From contig CAIKMZ010000127.1 of assembly GCA_903828665.1 (NCBI GenBank), positions 1 through 51,982 of the forward strand: 51,982 nt of DNA, written 5' to 3'. Shown here piece after piece: positions 24,935 through 33,892 of this stretch (positions are counted from its first letter, which is position 1; the number at the start of each line of letters is the position of its first letter). The stretch comes from an uncultured beta proteobacterium. Its GTDB lineage: Bacteria; Pseudomonadota; Gammaproteobacteria; Burkholderiales; Burkholderiaceae_C. The position numbers and the translations under genes are program-made. Below the pieces are notes generated by a model that saw only the letters and a list, made by a program, of their open reading frames with translations, was not told the DNA's origin and did no database searches.

Positions 24935-27493
24935 ATGCAGACGCAAGCAAGCTCGGTCATTAAGTGGTGGCCGGCCAGCCGGGCCGGCGATGTCGCTGCG
25001 TTCGGCGCGCCGGTCGAACTGAGCATCGACGGCAAAACCGTGCAGGCGCCAGCCGGCGCTTCCATCCTCAACGCGGCCAGCGTGGCCGGCATCTACATCC
25101 CCGCGCTGTGCGCGCACCCGGACCTGCCGCCGGCCCAGCAACGCGGCTGCGCCGACAAGGGCAGCGCCGGCTGCAACCTGTGCCTGATCGAAATCGAGGG
25201 TACGCCCGGCATGAGCAAGGCCTGCTCCAGCACGGTCAGCGCCGGCATGGTGGTGCGCACCAGCACGCCATCCATCCAGAAAGCGCGCCAGGACCATCTG
25301 GCCAAGATCCTCGGTCCGCATCCGCACGTCTGCCTGGTCTGCCCGCAGCGCGAAGGCTGCTCGCGCAGCCAATGCTCCTACGGAAATCCGCCCGAGACGC
25401 GCTGCTGCTCCATCTTCTCCAGTTGCGAACTGCGCAAGGTCTCGGATTACGTCGGCATCCCCAACACCACGCCGCCCTACAAGCCGGCCAGGCTGCCCGT
25501 CATCACGAACGAGCCCTTTTTCGACCGCGACTACAACCTGTGCATCGATTGCCGGCGTTGCCTAGTGGCTTGCAACGATGTGCGCGGCGTCGGCTGCCTG
25601 GAGGTCAAGGAGGTTCAGACGGCACAAGGCCTGCGCCGCTATGTCGGCACCATCGCCGCCACGCTGATCGAATCGGGCTGCAAGTTCTGCCAGGCCTGCG
25701 TCACGGTCTGCCCGACCGGCGCCCTGACCGATCGCACGCTGGACCCCGCGAAGCGTGCGGAGAGCATGGTGCCGTGCAAGGCCGCCTGCCCGGCCGGCAT
25801 CGACGTGCCGCGCTATGTGCAGCTTGCGGCTGAGGGCAAGTATGGCGAAGCGGTTGCCGTCGTGCGCGAGAAATTGCCGTTTCCCGGCATCGTCGGGCGC
25901 GCCTGTTTCGCCATGTGCGAATCGGCCTGCCGGCGCGGCCAGCTCGACGACCCGCTCTCGATCCGCTCGCTCAAGCGCATCGCCGCCGACAACGACACCG
26001 GCTTGTGGCGGCAAAACGCGAAGCAGTTGCCGCCCAGCGGCCGCAAGGCGGCCGTCATCGGCGCCGGGCCGGCCGGGCTGACCGTTGCCTACTATCTGGC
26101 CAAAAAAGGCCATAGCGTGACCGTGTTCGATGCGCAGCCGGCCGCTGGCGGCATGGCGCGATACGGCATCCCGTCGTACCGCGTGCCAACGCAGGTGATC
26201 GATAACGAGGTTTCCGAGGTGGAAAAGCTCGGCGTCGCGTTTCGCTTCAACAGTCCGGTGGAGAGTGCCGACGCGCTGTTCGCCCAAGGCTTCGAGGCCA
26301 TCTTCATCGGCATCGGCGCCCAGGGCGGCGACAAGCTTGGCATCCCGGGAGATGACCTGCCCGGCGTGGTCGACAGCCCGACCTACCTGAAGGCGGCAAC
26401 GATGGGTTTGGTCAACACGTCCGGCGGCATCCAGACCGGGGCCAAGGTGGTCGTCATCGGCGGCGGCAACGTCGCCACCGACAACGCGCGCTCCTCAAGG
26501 CGCTTCGGCGCCGAGGTCGATATGGTGTACCGCCGCACGCGCGAGGAAATGCCGGCGCGCGAGGAAGAATTCGAAGGCTGCGTTGACGAAGGCGTCAACG
26601 TGCGCTACCTGCTCGCACCCAAGCGGATCGAGCCGGGCCACAACGGCCAGCGCCTGGCCATCACCTACGCCCGCATGGCGCTCGGTGAACCCGACGCATC
26701 GAAGCGCCGGCGCCCGGTCGATACCGGAGAAGAGGTCTGCGAAAGCGCTGATCTGGTGATTGCCGCCGTCGGCCAGTACCCCAGGCGCTTCGAAGGTTTC
26801 GGCGTGCTGACGGATGCGAAAGGCCGCATCACGGTGCGCGCGGATTCGATGCTCTCAAGCCGCCCGGCGGTCTATGCCGGCGGCGACTGCGTGCTCGGTC
26901 CCTCGACGCTGATCGAATCGATCGCGCAGGGCCGCGTCGCAGCAGCGGCGATGGACAAGCAACTCGGCGGTGACGGCGACATCGAGGAGACGCTGCTGAC
27001 CGATGGCTGGGACAGCAAGCCTTTCCTGGGCAAAGACCCGGCATTCAACCGGCAGCGCAAGTTCCATCCGATCCTGCTTCAGCCCGCGCAGCGTTCGGGC
27101 TGGGACGAGGTGGAAAAGGGCTTTGACGACGCCAGCGCGCGAGCGGAAGCCGCGCGCTGTTTCAAGTGCAATCTGGCGCCCAGAATCACCGACGCGCTGT
27201 TGCCGCCCGAGTCCTGGCTCGAATTCAGCGCCGCGGTGGTGGCCGGCATCACGACCGAGGCGGGCGTGTTCCAACTGCTGGACGCCGACAAGAACGTGCT
27301 CATGATCAAGGGTGTGGAAAACCTGCGCCAGGGCCTGACCGAGCAAATCGAACGCGGCGGTGAGGCCGTCGCGTTCATCTTCGAAGAAGCGGCCATGTAC
27401 ACCTCGCGCGAGTCGCAGATGATGCAGGCCTACCTGCAGGAGCACGGCAAGATGCCCGGTGGCGGCAGCGACGAGCTCGACGACCTGTTCTGA
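24935..27493 (+). CDS. bzdV: BzdV, multidomain NAD(P)H:ferredoxin oxidoreductase-like iron-sulfur flavoprotein
   Basis: An 852-residue fusion. Residues about 26-105 are a [2Fe-2S] domain of the NuoG/HydA type (C59, C72, C80, C83, C97). Residues about 118-170 are Cys-rich (HVCLVCPQREGC, RCCSIFSSC). A 2[4Fe-4S] ferredoxin domain follows (C203-C213, C249-C259). From about 277 a GltD-like module starts with CKAACPAGIDVPRY, has an FAD site VIGAGPAGLT (about 374) and an NAD(P) site VVIGGGNVATDNA (about 506), and reaches about residue 755. The last 90 residues are unassigned. It probably re-reduces BzdM from NAD(P)H; the redox gap suggests coupling to another process. Confidence 0.92.
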   Translation: MQTQASSVIKWWPASRAGDVAAFGAPVELSIDGKTVQAPAGASILNAASVAGIYIPALCAHPDLPPAQQRGCADKGSAGCNLCLIEIEGTPGMSKACSSTVSAGMVVRTSTPSIQKARQDHLAKILGPHPHVCLVCPQREGCSRSQCSYGNPPETRCCSIFSSCELRKVSDYVGIPNTTPPYKPARLPVITNEPFFDRDYNLCIDCRRCLVACNDVRGVGCLEVKEVQTAQGLRRYVGTIAATLIESGCKFCQACVTVCPTGALTDRTLDPAKRAESMVPCKAACPAGIDVPRYVQLAAEGKYGEAVAVVREKLPFPGIVGRACFAMCESACRRGQLDDPLSIRSLKRIAADNDTGLWRQNAKQLPPSGRKAAVIGAGPAGLTVAYYLAKKGHSVTVFDAQPAAGGMARYGIPSYRVPTQVIDNEVSEVEKLGVAFRFNSPVESADALFAQGFEAIFIGIGAQGGDKLGIPGDDLPGVVDSPTYLKAATMGLVNTSGGIQTGAKVVVIGGGNVATDNARSSRRFGAEVDMVYRRTREEMPAREEEFEGCVDEGVNVRYLLAPKRIEPGHNGQRLAITYARMALGEPDASKRRRPVDTGEEVCESADLVIAAVGQYPRRFEGFGVLTDAKGRITVRADSMLSSRPAVYAGGDCVLGPSTLIESIAQGRVAAAAMDKQLGGDGDIEETLLTDGWDSKPFLGKDPAFNRQRKFHPILLQPAQRSGWDEVEKGFDDASARAEAARCFKCNLAPRITDALLPPESWLEFSAAVVAGITTEAGVFQLLDADKNVLMIKGVENLRQGLTEQIERGGEAVAFIFEEAAMYTSRESQMMQAYLQEHGKMPGGGSDELDDLF

Positions 27494-27538
27494 GCCGGGT
27501 CTGCAACGCATAGCAACAAGACAAGAAAGCAGGGTCTC

Positions 27539-28312
27539 ATGCCAACTTTTGAATTCATCCGCTACGGCGTCAGCGACGGACTGGCAACGCTCACCGTCAA
27601 CCGCGCGCCCTTCAACGTGCTCGACATCCCGACCATGGCCGAGATCAACCGGGCCCTCGATCTCTGCCGCACCGATGTGTTGGTCAAACTGCTGGTCATC
27701 ACCGGCAGCGGCGAGAAGGCGTTCTCGGCCGGGGTCGAAGTCGCCGACCACACGCCGGACAAGGTGGACCAAATGATCGAGGTCTTCCACGGCATCTTCC
27801 GCCGCCTGCAGCAGATGCCCATGCCCACGGTGGCGGCGGTCAACGGCGTGGCGCTCGGTGGCGGCATGGAACTGGCCATCGGCTGCGACATGATCGTGGC
27901 CGCAGCCGGCGCCAAGTTCGGTCAACCCGAAATCAAACTGGCTGTCTTCCCGCCGATCGCCACCGTGCTGCTGCCGCGCCTGATGCCGCCGGCGCGCGCC
28001 ATGGAGGTCTTGCTCGGCGGCGAGAACTTCACCGCCGAAGAAGGTCTCGCCATGGGCCTCGTCAACCGCGTGTTTGCGCGCGAGCGTTTTGCCGCCGACG
28101 TGCAGGCCTTTCTCGCGCCTTTCCTCAAGCTCTCGCGCGTGGCGCTGCTGAGCACCCGGCGCGCCCTGCGCGAAGCCGATGGCAAACCGTTCGCCGCGGC
28201 GCTCGACAGCGTGGAGCACATCTACCTCAAGGAACTGATGCAGACCGACGACGCCAAGGAAGGACTCGAAGCCTTTCTTGAAAAGCGCAAACCGGTCTGG
28301 CGCAATTCCTGA
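27539..28312 (+). CDS. bzdW: Cyclohexa-1,5-diene-1-carbonyl-CoA hydratase BzdW
   Basis: A 257-residue crotonase-fold hydratase adding water to the dienoyl-CoA made by benzoyl-CoA reductase, giving 6-hydroxycyclohex-1-ene-1-carbonyl-CoA. The oxyanion segments are GSGEKAFSAGVEVADH and AAVNGVALGGGMELAIGCD. Dienoyl-CoA hydratases of this group have the short SAGVEVADH variant rather than SAGADL, and FGQPEIKLAVFPPIA downstream. The ATG is weakly preceded by GCAGGG. It is 45 bases after bzdV and the first of the three modified beta-oxidation genes. Confidence 0.93.
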   Translation: MPTFEFIRYGVSDGLATLTVNRAPFNVLDIPTMAEINRALDLCRTDVLVKLLVITGSGEKAFSAGVEVADHTPDKVDQMIEVFHGIFRRLQQMPMPTVAAVNGVALGGGMELAIGCDMIVAAAGAKFGQPEIKLAVFPPIATVLLPRLMPPARAMEVLLGGENFTAEEGLAMGLVNRVFARERFAADVQAFLAPFLKLSRVALLSTRRALREADGKPFAAALDSVEHIYLKELMQTDDAKEGLEAFLEKRKPVWRNS

Positions 28313-28347
28313 ATTCATCAAGCATTCAAACAACAGGAAGGAAGAAC

Positions 28348-29418
28348 ATGATTCCGCAATTCATCGATACCTGGCAAATGTCCGAGCCCGGAAAGCTGGT
28401 GCGCACGCGCATCCCGATGCCGGCGCTGCAGGCGGGCGACGTGGTGGTTGAAATCAAGGGCTGCGGTGTTTGCCACACTGACCTGTCCTACTTCTACATG
28501 GGCGTGCCGACGGTGCAGAAACCGCCGCTCTCGCTCGGCCACGAGATCAGCGGTGTGGCCATTGGCGGCGAAGCCGGCATGATCGGCAAGGAAGTGATCA
28601 TCCCGGCCGTGATTCCTTGCGGCGAGTGCGATCTTTGCAAGGGCGGTCGCGGCAACCGCTGCCTGGCGCAGAAGATGCCGGGCAATTCGATGGGGATCTA
28701 CGGCGGCTTTTCCAGCCACATCGTTGTGCAGGCGAAGTTCCTATGCGTGGTGGGTGACCGCAGGGGCATTCCGCTCGAGCACATGGCCGTGGTCGCCGAT
28801 GCCGTGACCACGCCGTATCAGGCGGCGGTGCGCGGCCGCGTCGGGCCTGGTGATCTGGTGGTCGTGGTCGGCGCCGCCGGCGGCGTCGGCAGTTTCATGG
28901 TTCAGGTCGCCAAGGGCATGGGCGCCAAGGTGGTGATCGGCATTGACGTCAACGTCGAGAAACTGGAAAAGATGCGCGGCTACGGCGCCGATGCCATCAT
29001 CAATCCGCGCGGTCTCTCCACCAAGGAACTGAAGGAACAGTTCAAGGCGATCGCGAAGGCCGCCAGCGTGCCCTCAAACACCGGCTGGAAAATTTTCGAG
29101 TGCACCGGCACCAAGGCAGGGCAGGAAACGGCGCTCGCGCTGCTGTCCTTTGTCGGCATGCTGGTGGTCGTGGGTTTCGGCACCGACGAGACCAGCTACA
29201 TGCTCTCCAAGCTCATGGCTTTCGATGCCGAGATCATCGGAACCTGGGGCTGCACGCCGGACAAATACCCGGCGGTGCTCGAGATGTGCGTGGACGGGCG
29301 CATCCAGCTTGGCCCCTTTGTCGAAACCCGACCCATGAGCCAGATCGAAACCGTCTTCGACGAGGCGCACCACGGCAAACTGAACCGCCGCGTCATCCTC
29401 ACCCCCGATTTCAATTAA
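28348..29418 (+). CDS. bzdX: 6-hydroxycyclohex-1-ene-1-carbonyl-CoA dehydrogenase BzdX
   Basis: A 356-residue zinc-type medium-chain alcohol dehydrogenase oxidising the 6-hydroxy group to the 6-oxo compound with NAD+. The catalytic zinc site is seen in GCGVCHTDLSY and LGHEISG, and the structural zinc site in CGECDLCKGGRGNRC. The Rossmann fold shows VVVGAAGGVGSFMVQVAKG followed by the acidic residue in VIGIDVN, favouring NAD. AGGAAGGAAG lies ahead of the ATG. It sits 35 bases after bzdW and 21 before bzdY. Confidence 0.95.
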   Translation: MIPQFIDTWQMSEPGKLVRTRIPMPALQAGDVVVEIKGCGVCHTDLSYFYMGVPTVQKPPLSLGHEISGVAIGGEAGMIGKEVIIPAVIPCGECDLCKGGRGNRCLAQKMPGNSMGIYGGFSSHIVVQAKFLCVVGDRRGIPLEHMAVVADAVTTPYQAAVRGRVGPGDLVVVVGAAGGVGSFMVQVAKGMGAKVVIGIDVNVEKLEKMRGYGADAIINPRGLSTKELKEQFKAIAKAASVPSNTGWKIFECTGTKAGQETALALLSFVGMLVVVGFGTDETSYMLSKLMAFDAEIIGTWGCTPDKYPAVLEMCVDGRIQLGPFVETRPMSQIETVFDEAHHGKLNRRVILTPDFN

Positions 29419-29439
29419 CCCACTTCTGGAGAAAACACC

Positions 29440-30570
29440 ATGGCACTCGAATGGCTTCGCCGCGACAACGAACTCAAGGATCACGCCCTGCTGGGCGAAG
29501 AGCACTTCGGCACCGAAGCGCCATCGGTCATTTACGAGAAACGCCCGATCACCGACCCGCAGGGCAAGGTCATCGAGGGGCTGTTCTCGTCCTGGATCAT
29601 CCTGAACAACCCGGCCCAGTACAACTCCTACACGACCGAGATGGTCAAGGCCGTGATCGCCGGTTTCCAGCGCGCATCGAGTGACCGCTCGGTGGTGGCC
29701 GTGGTCTTCACCGCGGTCGGCGACAAGGCCTTCTGCACCGGCGGCAACACGGCCGAGTACTCGGCCTACTACTCGAAGCGACCCAACGAGTACGGCGAGT
29801 ACATGGACCTGTTCAATGCCATGGTCGACGGCATCCTCAACTGCAAGAAACCGGTGATCTGCCGTGTCAACGGCATGCGCGTGGCCGGTGGTCAGGAGAT
29901 CGGCATGGCCACCGACATCACCGTCACCTCCGACATGGCGATCTTCGGCCAGGCCGGCCCCAAGCACGGCAGCGCGCCCGACGGCGGCTCGACCGACTTC
30001 CTGCCCTGGATGCTCAACATGGAAGACGCGATGTACAACTGCGTGTCCTGCGAGACCTGGAGCGCGTACAAGATGAAGACCAAGAACCTCGTCACCAAGG
30101 TGGTTCCAGTGCTGAAAAAGGATGGCGCCTGGGTGCGCAACCCCATGGTGCGCACCGACGCCTACGTGGACGACGGCGAACTGGTTTATGGCGAGGCGAT
30201 CGCGCCGGAGCAGGTCAAGGCCGCCAAGGAACTGATGGCGCAATGCACGACCGATTTCAGCAAGCTCGACGCCGCCGTCAATGAACTGCTGTGGAAATTC
30301 ACCAATCTTTTTCCGCATTGCCTGATCAAGTCGATCGACGGCATCCGCGGCAAAAAGAAGTTCTTCTGGGACCAGTTCAAGCTCGCCAACCGGCATTGGC
30401 TGGCGGCCAACATGAACCACGAGGCCTACCTCGGCTTCAACGCCTTCGATGCCAAGAAGGCCACGGGCAAGGACGTGATCGACTTCATAAAATACCGCCA
30501 ACTGGTGGCGCAGGGCGCGCTGTTCGACGACCAGTTTGCCGAGCAGGTGCTGGCCAAACCGAAGGCGTGA
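29440..30570 (+). CDS. bzdY: 6-oxocyclohex-1-ene-1-carbonyl-CoA hydrolase BzdY
   Basis: A 376-residue ring-opening hydrolase of the crotonase superfamily, converting the 6-oxo compound to 3-hydroxypimelyl-CoA. It is longer than ordinary crotonases by an N-terminal section (EHFGTEAPSVIYEKRPI). The active-site segments are TAVGDKAFCTGGNTAEYSAYYSKRPNEYG, VNGMRVAGGQEIGMATD and KHGSAPDGGSTDFLPWML. The C-terminus is IKYRQLVAQGALFDDQFAEQVLAKPKA. GGAGAAAACACC precedes the ATG. It is the last classical bzd enzyme in the operon. Confidence 0.95.
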   Translation: MALEWLRRDNELKDHALLGEEHFGTEAPSVIYEKRPITDPQGKVIEGLFSSWIILNNPAQYNSYTTEMVKAVIAGFQRASSDRSVVAVVFTAVGDKAFCTGGNTAEYSAYYSKRPNEYGEYMDLFNAMVDGILNCKKPVICRVNGMRVAGGQEIGMATDITVTSDMAIFGQAGPKHGSAPDGGSTDFLPWMLNMEDAMYNCVSCETWSAYKMKTKNLVTKVVPVLKKDGAWVRNPMVRTDAYVDDGELVYGEAIAPEQVKAAKELMAQCTTDFSKLDAAVNELLWKFTNLFPHCLIKSIDGIRGKKKFFWDQFKLANRHWLAANMNHEAYLGFNAFDAKKATGKDVIDFIKYRQLVAQGALFDDQFAEQVLAKPKA

Positions 30571-30592
30571 TCGACAGTTTTCAGGAGACCCG

Positions 30593-31228
30593 ATGGCCCA
30601 TATCTATTCCTACGACGGTGTGGTTCCCGTCATCGACCCGAGCGCCTTTGTGCATCCGAGCGCGGTGGTCATCGGTGACGTCATCATCGGCGCCGGAGTC
30701 TATGTGGCGCCTTGCGCCTCGCTGCGCGGCGACCTCGGACGTATCATCATCGGTGCCGGTTCCAACATCCAGGACTCGGCCGTGGTTCATGGATTTCCGG
30801 GCACGGACACCGTGATCGAGGAAAACGGCCACGTCGGCCACGGCGCCATCATCCACGCCTGCACGTTGCGGCGCAATGTGCTGGTCGGCATGAACGCCGT
30901 GGTGATGGACTTCGCCGAGATCGGCGAGTCCTCCATCATCTCGGCCTCGGCCTTTGTCGCGGCCAAGAGCGTGATTCCGCCGCGCAGCCTGGCGATCGGC
31001 ATCCCGGCCAAGGTGGTGCGGGCGCTGACCCAGGATGAAATGACCTGGAAGCTCCAGGCCACGGCCACGTACCAGCAGCTTTGCGTGGACTCGCGCCGTT
31101 CCATGGTGCCGTGCACGCCGCTGACGGCGGCCGAGCCGGATCGGCGCCGCTGCACCGCGCCCGATGTGCAGCCGCTGTCGGAGTACAAGCGCCAGATCGA
31201 AGCCAATCAGGGCGCAGCGGCGAGCTGA
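30593..31228 (+). CDS. PaaY/gamma-carbonic anhydrase-like hexapeptide-repeat protein
   Basis: A 211-residue left-handed beta-helix protein with hexapeptide repeats throughout (VIGDVIIGAGVYVAPCASLRGDLGRIIIGAGSNIQDSAVVHG). Metal-site histidines are found in VVHGF and VGHGAIIHACTL. The C-terminal tail (LQATATYQQLCVDSRRSMVPC, QPLSEYKRQIEANQG) resembles PaaY of the phenylacetate pathway, a thioesterase that salvages CoA from dead-end CoA esters. AGGAG precedes the ATG. It is 22 bases downstream of bzdY, so it probably clears off-pathway ring CoA esters; this role is inferred. Confidence 0.85.
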   Translation: MAHIYSYDGVVPVIDPSAFVHPSAVVIGDVIIGAGVYVAPCASLRGDLGRIIIGAGSNIQDSAVVHGFPGTDTVIEENGHVGHGAIIHACTLRRNVLVGMNAVVMDFAEIGESSIISASAFVAAKSVIPPRSLAIGIPAKVVRALTQDEMTWKLQATATYQQLCVDSRRSMVPCTPLTAAEPDRRRCTAPDVQPLSEYKRQIEANQGAAAS

Positions 31229-31250
31229 CCCAATCGAACCGGAGTTGACC

Positions 31251-31712
31251 ATGAACAGCATCAAGACCTTCTTACTCGACGATCACCGTCATTGCGACGA
31301 TTTGTTTGCCGCCGTCGAGCAAGCCGTGGCGGCGGCGGACTGGGCGCGCGCAACGAGCGCCTTTGCGGCCCTGCACAGCGCCATGGAACAGCATTTTGTG
31401 GCCGAGGAGGTGATCCTGTTTCCGGCGTTCGAGGCGAAGACCGGCATGTCGCGCGGACCGACCGAGGTCATGCGCGTCGAGCACGACCAGATGCGCGAGT
31501 TGCTGACGGCCGCAGCACAGGCGTTGCAGGCCAGGGATGCCGACGACTACGCCGGCAACGCCGAGACGCTGCTGATCATGATGCAGCAGCACAACATGAA
31601 GGAAGAACATGTGCTCTACCCGATGTGTGATGAGCACCTGGCCGACCAGAGCGGCGCGCTCCTGCAGAGCATGGGAGCGCAACTCAAGCAAACCGTCGGC
31701 TACCGCGCGTGA
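31251..31712 (+). CDS. Hemerythrin HHE-domain protein
   Basis: A 153-residue four-helix hemerythrin-like protein. Likely diiron ligands are seen in LLDDHRHCDDLF, ALHSAMEQHFVAEEVILFP, MRVEHDQMRELL and MMQQHNMKEEHVLYPMCDEH. This is the HHE pattern of YtfE/ScdA-related and oxygen- or nitric-oxide-binding members. GGAG lies nine bases before the ATG. It is only 22 bases after the PaaY-like gene and overlaps the next gene by four bases. It may sense or scavenge O2 or NO that would inactivate benzoyl-CoA reductase; this is inferred. Confidence 0.88.
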   Translation: MNSIKTFLLDDHRHCDDLFAAVEQAVAAADWARATSAFAALHSAMEQHFVAEEVILFPAFEAKTGMSRGPTEVMRVEHDQMRELLTAAAQALQARDADDYAGNAETLLIMMQQHNMKEEHVLYPMCDEHLADQSGALLQSMGAQLKQTVGYRA

Positions 31713-31939
31713 GCCAGCGGCCCGTTGGCAAGGTGGTGGATGGGCACGGGCTGGCGCCACCTGAACCCTTCGAGCTGACCATGGCTGCTCTGGATGCCAT
31801 CGACACAGGTGAATCCGTGTTGCTGCTGCTGCCGCGCGAACCGCACCCGCTGTTTCAGGTGCTCGATCGCCAGGGGTTTTTGCACCGCACACAGCGCACG
31901 CCCGAGGGTGGATACGAGATACGAATCTGGCGGGCCTAG
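31709..31939 (+). CDS. DUF2249-like small protein
   Basis: A 76-residue protein starting at GTG overlapping the hemerythrin stop. It has the short TusA-like domain outline of DUF2249 (VVDGHGLAPPEPFELTMAALDAID, VLLLLPREPHPLFQVLDRQGF, EGGYEIRIWRA). This domain is often found next to hemerythrin and cytochrome genes in denitrifiers, as here. It has no cysteine in the usual TusA position, so sulfur transfer is unlikely. Function is unknown. Confidence 0.75.
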   Translation: MSQRPVGKVVDGHGLAPPEPFELTMAALDAIDTGESVLLLLPREPHPLFQVLDRQGFLHRTQRTPEGGYEIRIWRA

Positions 31940-31951
31940 AGCCTGTTCCTG

Positions 31952-33262
31952 ATGCAAGCCCTGCTGTCCTATGACGACGCCCCGCCGCTCGGCGCACCCC
32001 TGCGCTATTTCCTAACCGCGCCGCTGTTCGCGATACTGGCCGGTCTGCTGCTGTTGTACGCCGGGACGGACCTGTTTGCCTCGCGCTGGACACCGGCGGC
32101 GCTGGCCTTCACCCATCTGCTAACGGCTGGCTTCATGCTGCAGGCCATGCTGGGATCCCTGCAGCAGTTGCTGCCGGTCGTGGTCGGAGCCAATCTGGCG
32201 CGGCCGTTGCAGGTCGCCACCTGGGTGCACGCGGCGGTCACGCCCGGCGCCCTGTTTCTGGCGGCAGCATTTCTGCTTGAAGCGCCGCTGTTGTTCGGCC
32301 TTGCCGTCGGCCTGCTCGGCGCTGGCGTGGCGCTGTTCGTCGTGGCGGCGGCGCGCGCCCTGCGCGGCATGGCCGCTTCGAACCCGACGCTGATCGGCTT
32401 GAAGACCGGCATTCTCGGCTTGATCGTGACCGCGGTTTCGGGCCTGGCGCTGGCCGTTGCGCTGGGCTGGTCGCTGGACTGGCCGCTTGCGCAACTGACC
32501 GATCTGCATCTGGGCTGGGGCTTCATGGCCTGGAACGGCATCGTGCTGGCGGCGGTGGCGCTGGTGGTGGTTCCGATGTTCCAGATCACGCCCGAGTACC
32601 CGGCCTGGTTCGGACGGCGCTTTGTGGCCGCCGCCCTGGGCTGCGTCCTGTTGTGGACGCTGGCCGATCTCGCCGGGTGGTCGGGGCCGGCCGTGCTCCT
32701 TGCAGCGGCGATGGTGGCCAGTGGCGCGGTTTTCTGCGGCGTGACCCTGCGCGTCCTGCGCCGCAGCAAGCGCCCGGTCCACGACGCGACGCATCACTTC
32801 TGGAACCTGTCCATGGCATCGGGCCTGCTCGCCTGCGCGGTGTGGCTGGCGGCGCAGTTGCTGCCGGCGGTCAACGCCTGGCCGCGCTGGCCCTTGCTGT
32901 TTGGCGCGCTGCTGCTGTTCGACGGTTTTGTCTCGGTGACGATCGGCATGCTGTACAAGATCGTTCCGTTCCTGGTCTGGCTGCATCTGCAGAGCCGCGG
33001 CGCACGCCGGGTGGCGGCGCCGAACATGAAGAAGGTCTTGCCGCAGACGCGCATCGACCGCCAGCTGCGCGCGCACCTTGCAGCGTGTGCGCTGTTGCTG
33101 TTGGCGGTGGTCTGGCCGGTCTGGTTTGTCTACCCGGCCGGTGTCGCGCTGATCGTCTCCAATGGCTGGCTGCTGCGTAATCTGCTTCATGCAACGGCCG
33201 TCTATCGAAGCCATCTGGCCGTGATCGCGGCGGCGGATGAAAAGCTGACCGCACAGAAATAG
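31952..33262 (+). CDS. Polytopic membrane protein, heme-copper oxidase subunit I/NnrS-like
   Basis: A 436-residue protein with about twelve hydrophobic helices. Histidines lie at helix ends or within helices (AFTHLLTAGFMLQAMLGSL, ATWVHAAVTPG, TDLHLGWGFMAW, DATHHFWNLSM), a pattern that could bind heme as in small NnrS or subunit-I-like proteins. I do not see the complete CuB histidine set of true oxidases. It is 12 bases after the DUF2249 gene and ends the long plus-strand operon. With the hemerythrin gene it points to O2 or NO handling; this is context only. Confidence 0.65.
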   Translation: MQALLSYDDAPPLGAPLRYFLTAPLFAILAGLLLLYAGTDLFASRWTPAALAFTHLLTAGFMLQAMLGSLQQLLPVVVGANLARPLQVATWVHAAVTPGALFLAAAFLLEAPLLFGLAVGLLGAGVALFVVAAARALRGMAASNPTLIGLKTGILGLIVTAVSGLALAVALGWSLDWPLAQLTDLHLGWGFMAWNGIVLAAVALVVVPMFQITPEYPAWFGRRFVAAALGCVLLWTLADLAGWSGPAVLLAAAMVASGAVFCGVTLRVLRRSKRPVHDATHHFWNLSMASGLLACAVWLAAQLLPAVNAWPRWPLLFGALLLFDGFVSVTIGMLYKIVPFLVWLHLQSRGARRVAAPNMKKVLPQTRIDRQLRAHLAACALLLLAVVWPVWFVYPAGVALIVSNGWLLRNLLHATAVYRSHLAVIAAADEKLTAQK

Positions 33263-33322
33263 CGATCGCCGTGCATCGCCTTGCGTGCCCGCGCCGATGC
33301 ACCACCGCGTCCGTTTCAGTAC

Positions 33323-33874
33323 TCAGTCGCGCCGGCGGTGCTGCACGAGCCAGACAAGAAGGGCCAGTGCGGCCAGCCCGAGCAGGAGCCAGATTTGCGC
33401 ATTCTGGATTCGGGTCATCAGCATTTCTGCGGCTTTGCCGAAGGACCAGCCGATGCCCGCGATCAGGCAGGCCCACAGCACGGCGCCCACGGCGTTGAGC
33501 AGGGCGAAGCGACCCCTTGAAACGGCCGACATGCCGATCAGAACCGGCCCTGCGATGCGCAGGCCATAGGTGAAGCGCACGCCGATGATCACCGCTGTGT
33601 GGTAACGCGCGATCAGGCGCTGCAATCGGTCGTTGTGTGCCATCACTGTCGGCCAGCGCGCCAGGACCAGCTTGCCGTGACGACGGCCGAGCCAGAAGAA
33701 GAACTGGTCACCGAGAAAGCCCGCGACCGCCGCGATGACGACGACCGCCCAGGGGTCAAGGTAGCCGCGATGCGCGGCGAAGCCGGCCAGCAGCAGGATC
33801 GTCTCGCCTTCGAGCAGGCAGCCGATGACGAGCACCCAGTACCCATGTGTCTCGATCAGCGATCCGAGGTCCAT
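33323..33874 (-). CDS. DedA family membrane protein
   Basis: A 183-residue inner-membrane protein of the SNARE-associated/DedA family. It shows GYWVLVIGCLLEGETILLLAGFAAHRGYL, the FLGDQFFFWLGRRHG motif and the conserved GVRFTYGLRIAGPVLIGMSAVSRGRFALLNAVGAVLW. Family members flip undecaprenyl phosphate or other phospholipids, or support membrane potential. It is convergent with the operon before it and lies just downstream of the cytochrome c' gene on the same strand. Confidence 0.92.
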   Translation of the reverse strand: MDLGSLIETHGYWVLVIGCLLEGETILLLAGFAAHRGYLDPWAVVVIAAVAGFLGDQFFFWLGRRHGKLVLARWPTVMAHNDRLQRLIARYHTAVIIGVRFTYGLRIAGPVLIGMSAVSRGRFALLNAVGAVLWACLIAGIGWSFGKAAEMLMTRIQNAQIWLLLGLAALALLVWLVQHRRRD

Positions 33875-33892
33875 GGTGTGCCATGGTAGCGG

